Shown here: positions 1 to 6,023 of the stretch, one piece after another
Layout of the letters: each line of letters starts with the position of its first letter
Position numbering within the stretch: the stretch's first letter is position 1
Assembly (NCBI GenBank): GCA_964485215.1
Contig: CAZAIM010000060.1
Coordinates: 1 to 15,306, forward strand
DNA from: HGM04593 sp964485215
Lineage (GTDB): Bacteria > Bacteroidota > Bacteroidia > Bacteroidales > Bacteroidaceae
Length of the DNA: 15,306 nt
Direction of reading: 5' to 3'
The notes under the pieces: generated by a model
The model's input: only the letters and a program-made list of their open reading frames with translations
Databases searched by the model: none
Told to the model about the DNA's origin: nothing
Translations under genes and position numbers: made by a program

Positions 1-8
1 CAAAGGTA
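1..8 (-). promoter_or_regulatory. Leftward -7 promoter element at the window edge
   Basis: CAAAGGTA reads TACCTTTG on the minus strand, an exact match to the Bacteroidetes -7 consensus TAnnTTTG. The -33 region to its right (about 22-28) is only weakly TTTG-like. This implies that a minus-strand gene begins just left of the window, so the 1-214 spacer is a divergent intergenic region. Inference from the motif only. Confidence 0.45.
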
Positions 9-66
9 CAACTTTTTTTGCAGAAAACCTCTTTTTCGTGTGTTTATTTTATAATAATTTTAAAGT

Positions 67-88
67 GGATGACTTTTGGGTCACCCTC
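67..88. repeat. Hairpin repeat, copy A (second copy at 5618-5639)
   Basis: GGATGAC (67-73), loop TTTTGG (74-79) and GTCACCC (80-86) form a 7-bp stem. The third pair is an A-C mismatch read on the plus strand but a G-U wobble on the minus strand, so only a minus-strand RNA would pair fully. Over 22 bases it differs at one position from 5618-5639, which is the terminator hairpin of another gene. Here no gene ends nearby and there is no clean U-tract. It may be a displaced terminator, a dispersed intergenic repeat, or the end of a small RNA. Confidence 0.55.
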
Positions 89-162
89 ATGATTTTGGCC
101 TCGCGGTGGCTGTATGCAGCACCATGTTCCCACACTGTCGCTACTATATACTGCCCGGTTGT

Positions 163-192
163 TTTGCAGTTGCCAAAATATTTATAAATTTG
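163..192 (+). promoter_or_regulatory. Predicted promoter of the MarC-family gene
   Basis: TTTG at 163-166 and TAAATTTG at 185-192 match the Bacteroidetes -33 (TTTG) and -7 (TAnnTTTG) elements, with an 18-bp gap that is slightly short of the usual 19-21. Transcription would start near 199, leaving a 5' leader of about 15 nt before the ATG at 215. Confidence 0.6.
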
Positions 193-214
193 CGCTAGTA
201 AAAAAGATTTTGTT

Positions 215-814
215 ATGGATTTCATTTATTCATTCAATTCGGTTGAGTTCTTGAGCGCATTCATTGTGCTTTTTGCAGTGATTGATCCTATCGGAATTAT
301 GCCTATTGTGCTTTCTTTGCGTGGCAAAGGCAAGGTTATCAATGTGCCAAAGGCTGTTTTCTATTCCTTTGCACTTATGTTCCTTTTCTTTTTTGTGGGA
401 GACTGGATATTGGGGCTGTTCGGCGTGGATATAAATTCGTTTGCAGTTGCCGGCGGGGTGATAATATTCCTTATGTCGCTCGAGATGATACTCGACATCG
501 AAATCTTCAAGGACTCTTCATACCTTGCAAACAATGCGACGTTTGTTCCGCTTGTCTTTCCTTTGCTTGCCGGTGCAGGCTCTTTTACAACGCTTCTGTC
601 GCTAAAAGCGGAGTATGCGTCGGCTAATATCCTTGCCGCATTGGCCGTAAATGCTGTAGCTGTATATCTTATCCTTTCGGCTGCGGCTTTCATTGAGAGG
701 ATACTTGGAAAAGGCGGTATATACTTCACACGCAAGTTCTTCGGAATAATACTGTTGGCAATTTCGGTGAAGCTTGTAGCTTCGAACTTGCTGCACTTCT
801 TGCATTCAATGTAA
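215..814 (+). CDS. MarC-family integral membrane protein
   Basis: A 199-residue polytopic inner-membrane protein of the MarC family (UPF0056, the family of E. coli MarC/YchE/YhgN). The transport substrate of the family is unknown; the original link of MarC to multiple antibiotic resistance was not supported later. Visible features: about six hydrophobic helices, the family's N-terminal FxVIDPIGxxP signature (residues about 20-30), a small-residue-rich FAVAGGVIIFL helix (about 76-86), and the loop FVPLVFPLLAGAGSFTTLL (about 111-129), which corresponds to the conserved PLAxPxxAGPG region in the second half. Length is normal for the family (about 190-215). The ATG at 215 gives the expected N-terminus and sits 23 bases after a good -7 element. 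It stands alone and converges on apbE with only 19 bases between stop codons. Confidence 0.9.
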   Translation: MDFIYSFNSVEFLSAFIVLFAVIDPIGIMPIVLSLRGKGKVINVPKAVFYSFALMFLFFFVGDWILGLFGVDINSFAVAGGVIIFLMSLEMILDIEIFKDSSYLANNATFVPLVFPLLAGAGSFTTLLSLKAEYASANILAALAVNAVAVYLILSAAAFIERILGKGGIYFTRKFFGIILLAISVKLVASNLLHFLHSM

Positions 815-833
815 CCGGCAATGTGGCGGTGTA

Positions 834-1910
834 TCACTTTTTTGTTATAAGATATTCCTTGAATCCTCTGCTTTGGCAACTGTTCAGGCTGCCGGTGCTG
901 TCGGCATAGATAAAGAAACCTTCTATGCTGCAATCGCTTTCGCACAGTTCCATCGCTTTTTCAACGCCCATAACCATGAACGATGTTGCGTAGGCATCGG
1001 CCTTGGCGCAGTTGTCGGCAATGACGGTTGCCGAGAGCAGTGAGTGCTCCACCGGGTATCCTGTTCTCGGGTCAATGGTATGTGCCACCTTCCTGCCGTT
1101 TTCAATACGGTAGTTGCGGTAGTTGCCCGATGTTGCCATTCCCTTGCCGTTGAGAGTTATTGTCCCGTATAGCTCGTTGTTGCTTGCCGTAGGGTCGTCA
1201 ACGGGCTTGTTGATGCCTATGGTCCAGGTCTTGCCTTCGGCGTTCTTTCCTTTCGCTACAATTTCGCCGCCAATCTCAACCATATAGTTCTTGACTCCCT
1301 TCTTCTCGAGCAGTTCTGCTACAACATCGCAACCATATCCCTTGGCAATGGCACTGCAGTCGAGCATAATGCGTGGGTTCTGTTTGGTTATGGTCCCACC
1401 CTCGAGCGTCACTTTCCTGTAGTCTACAAACTCGCACAATGAGTCTACCGATGCACTGTCGGGTGTGCATCCCTGTCTGAAGCCGAATCCCCAAGCGTTG
1501 ACAAGCGGTGCAACGGTTATGTCAAATGCTCCGCCGGTTCTCTCCGATACCTCATGAGCCAGGGTGAATACTTTGCAGAACATTTCGTTGGCCTCATAAC
1601 CGGTATTCTCGTTCATTGCGGTAATAATGGAATTCTTGTTGAATGGCGATAGCGAGCTGTCGACCTCAAACAGCACATCCTCAATCTCCTTGCAGTAATC
1701 TTTCTCTGCTCCGTATATTATGCTTGCTGTAGTGCCGAAAACCCTTCCGGTGGCCTTTGTGTATCCTTTTGAGAGTGTCGCTTTCTTTATCTCTATGTTC
1801 GCGTTTTTCTTGCCGCTCTCTTTCTCGTAGTTGTTCCTTATTATGTATGCACTTGCTGCCATAAGGAATAACAGGAATATGATTTTCTTTGTGTTAATCC
1901 TTTTCTTCAT
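834..1910 (-). CDS. apbE: FAD:protein FMN transferase (ApbE), membrane-anchored
   Basis: ApbE splits FAD and attaches FMN through a phosphodiester bond to Ser/Thr of exported flavoproteins (for example NqrB/C and RnfG/D), acting outside the inner membrane and needing Mg2+. The 358 residues show a positively charged N-terminus and one hydrophobic helix (about 10-24) with no lipobox cysteine, so it is probably tethered by an uncleaved signal anchor. Family motifs follow in order: SPF (88-90), GGAFDITVAPLVNAWGFG (126-143), the LDCSAIAKGYG flavin-binding loop (183-193, usually LDLGGIAKGY), ATSGNYR (259-265), HTIDPRTGYPV (277-287) and the metal-site DAYAT (305-309). It is the last gene of a five-gene leftward operon, 8 bases after the DUF6048-like gene. 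No flavinylation target motif (D-G-x-T/S-G-A-T/S type) was noticed in the neighbouring proteins, so its substrates lie elsewhere. Confidence 0.95.
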   Translation of the reverse strand: MKKRINTKKIIFLLFLMAASAYIIRNNYEKESGKKNANIEIKKATLSKGYTKATGRVFGTTASIIYGAEKDYCKEIEDVLFEVDSSLSPFNKNSIITAMNENTGYEANEMFCKVFTLAHEVSERTGGAFDITVAPLVNAWGFGFRQGCTPDSASVDSLCEFVDYRKVTLEGGTITKQNPRIMLDCSAIAKGYGCDVVAELLEKKGVKNYMVEIGGEIVAKGKNAEGKTWTIGINKPVDDPTASNNELYGTITLNGKGMATSGNYRNYRIENGRKVAHTIDPRTGYPVEHSLLSATVIADNCAKADAYATSFMVMGVEKAMELCESDCSIEGFFIYADSTGSLNSCQSRGFKEYLITKK

Positions 1911-1918
1911 CTTCTTCT

Positions 1919-2620
1919 CTATTTGAACGGTATTTCATATATGATGCTGTATGTGCCTCCGAAACAGGTGCTCTTGTTTATTCCGTAGCCGGGAATATAC
2001 CACATGTTGGAATTGCTTCCTTCCTTGTCGCTGAGTCTTATCTTGTATCTGATGCTCCATCCCATGTGCAGGCCCTTGAAAACCTTTACCTTTATTCCTG
2101 CTCCAATCTCGGCCCATGAGCAGCTGCCGCTTACGCCATTGAGGTCGAGGGCGGCTGAGCCTCCCCATACCGGGTCGATTATGGGCGGTGTCTCCACGTC
2201 ATACTCGAAACTGGTCCATGCAAACCGTGCAAGGCCGTAAATGTAGTGGCTTGGGTTGGGCTTCTCGCTGTTGGTGAAGAAGTTATAGTTCAGACCTGCC
2301 TTGAAGTAGGGTGCGCTTGTCTTGTACTTGATGCTTGTTGTCTCGTCGGTTACATCGCACCATCCCATGCCGGCCTCGACGATAGGGTAGAACCTGTTCC
2401 CGAAATTCAGTTCCACGGCAACTTCGCTGCTTGTGTACTCCTCGAGCATAGAGTAGGCATACCCGAAAAGGTCGGCCGACACTCCTATGCCGTTGAACGA
2501 GAACATACTGTACTCCTTTGCGGCATTCCCATCCTGGCTGCTCTCTTTCTCCTGCGCTGCTCCCTTGTGCGGCAGAAGCATCAGGATACTAATCAAAAAG
2601 GTATAGCTTAACGTTCTCAT
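1919..2620 (-). CDS. DUF6048-like outer-membrane beta-barrel protein
   Basis: A 233-residue exported protein of unknown function. It starts with a signal peptide (hydrophobic about 5-16, predicted cleavage after GAA at about 20-22), then alternating amphipathic strands typical of a small outer-membrane barrel: aromatic-rich segments such as FYPIVEAGMGWCDV and YFKAGLNYNFF, a lysine-rich stretch GIKVKVFKGLHMGWSIRYKIRLS, and a C-terminus ending in an aromatic residue near the end (YEIPFK). Length and position directly after a DUF6452-like lipoprotein match the DUF6452-DUF6048 pair common in Bacteroides and Prevotella; the family name is my recognition and was not searched. The ATG at 2620 lies 32 bases inside the end of the upstream gene, so translation is probably coupled, and it is the start that preserves the signal peptide. 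Confidence 0.8.
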   Translation of the reverse strand: MRTLSYTFLISILMLLPHKGAAQEKESSQDGNAAKEYSMFSFNGIGVSADLFGYAYSMLEEYTSSEVAVELNFGNRFYPIVEAGMGWCDVTDETTSIKYKTSAPYFKAGLNYNFFTNSEKPNPSHYIYGLARFAWTSFEYDVETPPIIDPVWGGSAALDLNGVSGSCSWAEIGAGIKVKVFKGLHMGWSIRYKIRLSDKEGSNSNMWYIPGYGINKSTCFGGTYSIIYEIPFK

Positions 2621-3080
2621 TGTAGTTGAAGTTAATGTAATCGTTCACAATTGCTGCCGAATCTATGAAACTGCCAGTGTGTCTTATACCTGTCAGCCGG
2701 TGGTACATCACCGTTCCGCACTCCATCGATATGTAATAAGGTATGTTTGTGTGGTCGAAGTAGAGCGTGTCCCTTACATCTCCTTCGTATGCAAAGATTA
2801 CCGTGTCGCATTCGCTGGTGTAGCTCATTGGCAACTGCAGGCCCTCGGCATCTTTAATGTGGTTTACCACTATTGAGTCGCGTCCGTTCACCATAAGCGA
2901 AACGGTCAGCACCTCGGGGAATGTGTAGCTGCTGTCTATGCCGTTACTGTTTGTACGGTAAAAACCTATGCGGTTATAGGCTACATTCTCGAGGCTGCAG
3001 TCATACCCGTTCTCGCAACCCGTGAACAGGACGGCTGTGAGCAGCGAGAGCAGCAGAAGTTTTATGGAAGTACTCTTCAT
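2589..3080 (-). CDS. DUF6452-like lipoprotein of unknown function
   Basis: A 163-residue predicted lipoprotein. The N-terminus has Lys at 2 and 7, a leucine-rich core (8-19) and the lipobox FTGC with Cys22, followed by ENGYDC. The mature part has an early second cysteine (YDCS), a Ser/Thr-rich beta-type sequence (LTVSLMVNGRDSIVVNHI), and a segment ending in YYISMECGTVMYHRLTGIRHTG, where the second half of the Bacteroidetes DUF6452 family is typically conserved. The function is not known. It overlaps the start of the DUF6048-like gene by 32 bases in a different frame and follows the GT2 gene by 44 bases; the overlap suggests the two envelope proteins are made together and may act together. Family assignment is by recognition only. 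Confidence 0.8.
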   Translation of the reverse strand: MKSTSIKLLLLSLLTAVLFTGCENGYDCSLENVAYNRIGFYRTNSNGIDSSYTFPEVLTVSLMVNGRDSIVVNHIKDAEGLQLPMSYTSECDTVIFAYEGDVRDTLYFDHTNIPYYISMECGTVMYHRLTGIRHTGSFIDSAAIVNDYINFNYNENVKLYLFD

Positions 3081-3124
3081 CTTGAATTTCTTATAGAATA
3101 ATGTCAGAACTGTAAAGCAGCTTC

Positions 3125-4075
3125 TTAGAATTCCTTGGATATGTTATACCTGTTTCTCTCTTGCGAGGTGCGGCTGACAAGTTCGGCAATGAATCCTGTC
3201 AGGAACAGCTGCGTGCCTAAAATCATCATTGTGAGTGCAATGTAGAAGTATGGCGAGTCTGTGACGAGCCTGCAAGGTTCGCCGTTGGAGAGTGCTATGA
3301 GCTTGGTTGTGCCAAGAATTATTGCTGCTATAAATCCAATGAAGAACATTATGGAACCCCAAAGCCCGAATATGTGCATAGGGCGGTAACTGAACTTCGA
3401 GAGGAACCAGAGCGACATAAGGTCGAGGTAGCCGTGGAAGAAACGGCTTATCCCGAATTTGCTCTTTCCATACTTGCGTGCCTGGTGATGCACTACAAGC
3501 TCCCCAATCTTGTCATATCCTGCATTCTTGGCAAGGTAGGGAATGTAGCGGTGCATGTCGCCATAGACCTCAATGCTTTTTACCACTTCGTTGCGGTATG
3601 CCTTCAGCCCGCAGTTGAAGTCGTGCAGGTTCTTTATGCCCGAGACCCGTCGTGCAGTGGCGTTGAAGAGTTTTGTGGGAATTGTCTTTGTCAGCGGGTC
3701 GTAACGCTTCTTCTTGTAGCCCGATACTAAATCATACTCCTCCTCCACAATCATCCTGTACAGTTTGGGAATCTCATCAGGGCTATCCTGCAGGTCGGCG
3801 TCCATTGTTATTACAACATCTCCTTTGGCGCGTTCGAAGCCGCAGTATAATGCCGGTGACTTGCCGTAATTGCGGCGGAACCTTATGGCATGTATGTTCC
3901 CGTTCTTCTCTTTCAGCTCTTCGATTCTCTTCCACGAATCGTCGGTGCTGCCGTCATCAATGAATATAACTTCATATGTGTAACCGTTTTCCTTCATCAC
4001 GCGCTCAATCCAGGCCGCCAGTTCGGGCAGCGATTCAGCTTCGTTATAGAGTGGTATTACAACTGAAATGTCCAT
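3125..4075 (-). CDS. GT2 glycosyltransferase, polyprenyl-phosphate (DPM1/GtrB) type
   Basis: A 316-residue family 2 glycosyltransferase with the architecture of enzymes that move a sugar from a nucleotide sugar to undecaprenyl or dolichyl phosphate (GtrB, ArnC, DPM1). The GT-A domain shows VVIPLYNEAESL (5-16), VIFIDDGSTDDSW (36-48), the metal/nucleotide motif DADLQD (92-97), and the KYGKSKFG basic loop (201-208) typical of lipid-phosphate-using members. Two C-terminal transmembrane helices (about 233-258 and 275-300) anchor it to the inner membrane. Which sugar it uses cannot be told from sequence. It follows the DUF4199-like gene by 12 bases. This pairing of a GT2 with a DUF4199 membrane protein is one I recognise from Bacteroidetes, so the small membrane protein may be a partner or chaperone (inference). 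Confidence 0.9.
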   Translation of the reverse strand: MDISVVIPLYNEAESLPELAAWIERVMKENGYTYEVIFIDDGSTDDSWKRIEELKEKNGNIHAIRFRRNYGKSPALYCGFERAKGDVVITMDADLQDSPDEIPKLYRMIVEEEYDLVSGYKKKRYDPLTKTIPTKLFNATARRVSGIKNLHDFNCGLKAYRNEVVKSIEVYGDMHRYIPYLAKNAGYDKIGELVVHHQARKYGKSKFGISRFFHGYLDLMSLWFLSKFSYRPMHIFGLWGSIMFFIGFIAAIILGTTKLIALSNGEPCRLVTDSPYFYIALTMMILGTQLFLTGFIAELVSRTSQERNRYNISKEF

Positions 4076-4087
4076 GTCGTATGTCGT

Positions 4088-4615
4088 TTATTTGTTCTTT
4101 CGTACAAACAGTGCAATTATCGGTGGCAGCAGCAACGTGTTTGTTATGTTGCTGTCCATCAGTTGCCATGCGAAATTGCCGGTGTCTATCCTTGATACCA
4201 TTTCGGAATACTTGTCAAGCAATGTCCTTATTGCAGCGTCACTCATCGGTTCATTCTGCAGGGCGGTTATCATATTCTGTACAGAACTGATGAATGTGCC
4301 GTTGTCGATATATGTGAAATAGACATAGTTCACACCGGTACTGAGCAGGGTGGCGCATATATACATAATGAAAATGAACCTCCAGGCCTGGGAGTAGGGT
4401 ATCAGGTTCCCCAGCTCGTCTTTTCTGAACTTCAAGGCAAACAGTGCCGCAAATACCGGTGATGCCATAAATAGCGAGCAGCCCGAAACCAAAGCAAGGA
4501 AATCATTGACACCGGCAAACATCATAATGTACATAACGCACCATATGCCGCCAAACAGCGTTCCATAGTACATTGCACGGTTTACAAATATTCTTCTGTT
4601 CTCCTTCTCGCTCAT
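4088..4615 (-). CDS. DUF4199-like membrane protein
   Basis: A 175-residue protein with four predicted membrane helices (about 14-33, 38-60, 80-101 and 150-170), a polar loop between helices 3 and 4 (about 105-148), and a basic C-terminus (RKNK). The pattern, length and place before a GT2 gene match the Bacteroidetes DUF4199 family, whose function is unknown. Start choice: the ATG at 4615 (MSEKENRR) leaves a charged cytoplasmic N-terminus before helix 1 and lies about 15 bases after the start site implied by the -7 element at 4637-4644. It is the first gene of the five-gene operon running down to apbE. Confidence 0.8.
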   Translation of the reverse strand: MSEKENRRIFVNRAMYYGTLFGGIWCVMYIMMFAGVNDFLALVSGCSLFMASPVFAALFALKFRKDELGNLIPYSQAWRFIFIMYICATLLSTGVNYVYFTYIDNGTFISSVQNMITALQNEPMSDAAIRTLLDKYSEMVSRIDTGNFAWQLMDSNITNTLLLPPIIALFVRKNK

Positions 4616-4636
4616 TATCTTCAGGTTTTTACCGGG

Positions 4637-4668
4637 CGAAGATACGGCAAAGTGGCGAACAACGCAAC
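4637..4668 (-). promoter_or_regulatory. Predicted promoter of the DUF4199-GT2-DUF6452-DUF6048-apbE operon
   Basis: CGAAGATA at 4637-4644 reads TATCTTCG on the minus strand, the common TTCG variant of the Bacteroidetes -7 box. About 20 bases upstream on that strand is GTTG (4665-4668 complement), a weak -33. The gap of 4616-4746 also has to hold the divergent promoter of the nucleotidyltransferase, for which I find no clean TAnnTTTG match. Confidence 0.5.
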
Positions 4669-4746
4669 TTTTACCCCCACAACTTGTCCGTGGTAAGGAA
4701 TAATTGGTTATTTTAGCATCCGAAACGACAAATAATACTTTGATAT

Positions 4747-5550
4747 ATGAAAGCGATGATTTTTGCAGCGGGTCTTGGCACTCGCCTCAAACCTCTTACC
4801 GATACTCTGCCCAAGGCGCTTGTTCCGGTGTGCGGTGTTCCTCTTCTGGAGCACGTGGCAAAGAAACTTTATGCTTCGGGCATAGATGAAGCAGTTGTCA
4901 ACATACACTATTTTGCCGACAAGGTTGAGGAGTGGGTGAATTCGCAGGAGTGGATAGTTTCTTCAAGGGGTGAACTCTCTGCCGGCAAAATGCTTTTCGA
5001 GATAAGCGATGAGCGTAATCTTCTTCTTGAGACCGGCGGGGCAGTGCTTCACGCACGCCGTTACCTCGAGGGGTGCGGCAGGTTTCTTATACACAATGTC
5101 GATATACTTTCCAACTGCGACATTCGCTGGTTCGAATCGCAGGTGAAGGACGATGCCCTTGCCACCCTGTTGGTCAGCGAAAGGAAAACGACACGTTTCC
5201 TTTTGTTCAGCCCCGGGACATTGCGCCTTGTGGGCTGGATGAACACCGACACCGGTGACTACAGCGTAGTCTCTCCCGATATTGTTCCGGCAGAATGCCG
5301 TGCGCTTGCCTTTTCGGGAATACATATACTCAGTGACAAGGTTCCTGCACTCATGGCAGAATATGTAGCTGAGCGCGGATTGCCTGCCGATGAGAAGAAC
5401 GGTACGCGTTTCCCAATAATGAGCTTCTATATGTGGCTGGCTGCAAGGTATCCTGTATATGGTGTTGTTGCCGGAAACCTGGAATTTATAGATGTAGGCA
5501 AGCTCGATGCGCTGAAGCCCGCCGAGGAGTTCATTAAGGGTGAACGGTGA
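4747..5550 (+). CDS. Sugar-1-phosphate nucleotidyltransferase (MurU/RmlA-like)
   Basis: A 267-residue NTP-transferase fold enzyme joining a sugar-1-phosphate to a nucleotide. It opens with the signature GLGTRLKPLT (9-18) followed by PKALVPV (22-28), then GxxLLETGGAV-type substrate loop LETGGA (94-99), the metal-binding NVDIL (117-121, the N-x-D motif), AFSGIHIL (188-195) and EFIDVGKLDAL (246-256), which matches the terminal W-x-DVGTP motif. No hexapeptide-repeat extension is present, as in MurU (N-acetylmuramate-1-phosphate uridylyltransferase) and unlike GlmU. In Bacteroidetes similar genes often sit beside an AmgK-like sugar kinase for peptidoglycan-sugar salvage; that kinase is absent here, so the MurU role is an inference, and a mannose or heptose nucleotidyltransferase remains possible. 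The ATG at 4747 is preferred to the one three codons later because MKAMIFAAGLGTR is the usual family N-terminus. Confidence 0.85.
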   Translation: MKAMIFAAGLGTRLKPLTDTLPKALVPVCGVPLLEHVAKKLYASGIDEAVVNIHYFADKVEEWVNSQEWIVSSRGELSAGKMLFEISDERNLLLETGGAVLHARRYLEGCGRFLIHNVDILSNCDIRWFESQVKDDALATLLVSERKTTRFLLFSPGTLRLVGWMNTDTGDYSVVSPDIVPAECRALAFSGIHILSDKVPALMAEYVAERGLPADEKNGTRFPIMSFYMWLAARYPVYGVVAGNLEFIDVGKLDALKPAEEFIKGER

Positions 5551-5610
5551 AAAGAGAACATTTGAAGCCTGCACAAGCCTTGAGCTTTGCTTTTTATTCA
5601 CCCCCCCGAC

Positions 5611-5641
5611 AAAAAGAGGATGACTTTTGGGTCATCCTCTT
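5611..5641 (-). terminator. Intrinsic terminator after the small winged-helix gene; hairpin repeat copy B
   Basis: Perfect 11-bp stem AAGAGGATGAC (5614-5624) / GTCATCCTCTT (5631-5641) with a six-base loop. On the minus strand it is followed by a U-run (complement of the A-run 5611-5615), so it terminates the leftward gene ending at 5685. On the plus strand the U-run is missing, although it may still help stop transcription from the nucleotidyltransferase gene. Bases 5618-5639 are 21/22 identical to 67-88. Confidence 0.8.
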
Positions 5642-5684
5642 CAGGTTTGTCAATTATGACACACTGCCATGTATTGTAGCTGCA

Positions 5685-5864
5685 TCATTCAGCCGGTGCC
5701 CATTTGCAGCGTACAGGTGAGATTATTGCACCCTCCTCCTTGAGCTGCTTCATAGCCTTGTCGACCTCTTTGCGGTCAAGTCCGCTCAGTTCTGCAATCT
5801 TGCCTGCGTTGAGTGGTTCGCCGGCCTGTTTCATTGTTGCCAATACTTTCTCTTTTGTCTCCAT
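5685..5864 (-). CDS. Small winged-helix (MarR-like) DNA-binding protein, 59 aa
   Basis: A short gene easily missed by length cut-offs. The 59-residue product begins METKEKVLATMKQAGEPLNA, continues GKIAELSGLDRKEVDKAMKQ, and ends LKEEGAIISPVRCKWAPAE. The pattern is helix 1 (4-14), helix 2 (20-26), recognition-type helix 3 (30-43), then a beta-wing (46-57): a minimal winged helix-turn-helix. Very similar small proteins ending in SPxRCxxxP are widespread in Bacteroidetes and in some archaea and Firmicutes, often labelled MarR-like or transcriptional regulator; their targets are unknown. Codon use and conserved spacing of hydrophobic residues support it being real, as do a -7 element 47 bases upstream and a perfect terminator 44 bases downstream. 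It is transcribed alone, 159 bases after the CMP-sugar synthetase gene. Confidence 0.85.
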   Translation of the reverse strand: METKEKVLATMKQAGEPLNAGKIAELSGLDRKEVDKAMKQLKEEGAIISPVRCKWAPAE

Positions 5865-5910
5865 AATTCAAAAGTTTCTAAATAGTTATTTTTCTTGGTT
5901 GTTGGTGTTG

Positions 5911-5918
5911 CGAAGGTA
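5911..5918 (-). promoter_or_regulatory. Predicted -7 element of the small winged-helix gene
   Basis: CGAAGGTA reads TACCTTCG on the minus strand, a TAnnTTCG -7 box. A -33 box is not clear (GTTG at the complement of 5935-5938 is only 16 bases away). It would give a leader of about 40 nt before the ATG at 5864. Confidence 0.5.
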
Positions 5919-6023
5919 GGAAAAATGCGTAAGACAACCGCATGCGAGTTGTTAAAATAACTTATAGCAAACCTTGAAACCCTATAAAAATCAAGAAGCT
6001 GTTCGAATTTCTAAAACAGTCTC

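Noticed and set aside
361..945. 194-codon frame opposite marC and the apbE end
   Set aside because: Crosses two convergent real genes, lacks a recognisable fold and has no promoter; a shadow of biased codon use.
4736..4742. TACTTTG as the -7 box of the nucleotidyltransferase gene
   Set aside because: It ends four bases before the ATG, which would place the start site inside the coding sequence; it also lacks one spacer base of the consensus.
5570..5597. Rightward terminator directly after the nucleotidyltransferase
   Set aside because: AAGC/GCTT with a five-base loop before CTTTTTATT is only a four-pair stem; too weak to annotate.
4963..5601. 212-codon minus-strand frame opposite the nucleotidyltransferase
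   Set aside because: Antisense to a gene with clear catalytic motifs; the predicted protein has no coherent hydrophobic pattern.
5601..5607. Run of seven C as a possible phase-variation tract
   Set aside because: It lies between convergent genes and outside any promoter or reading frame, so slippage would have no obvious effect.
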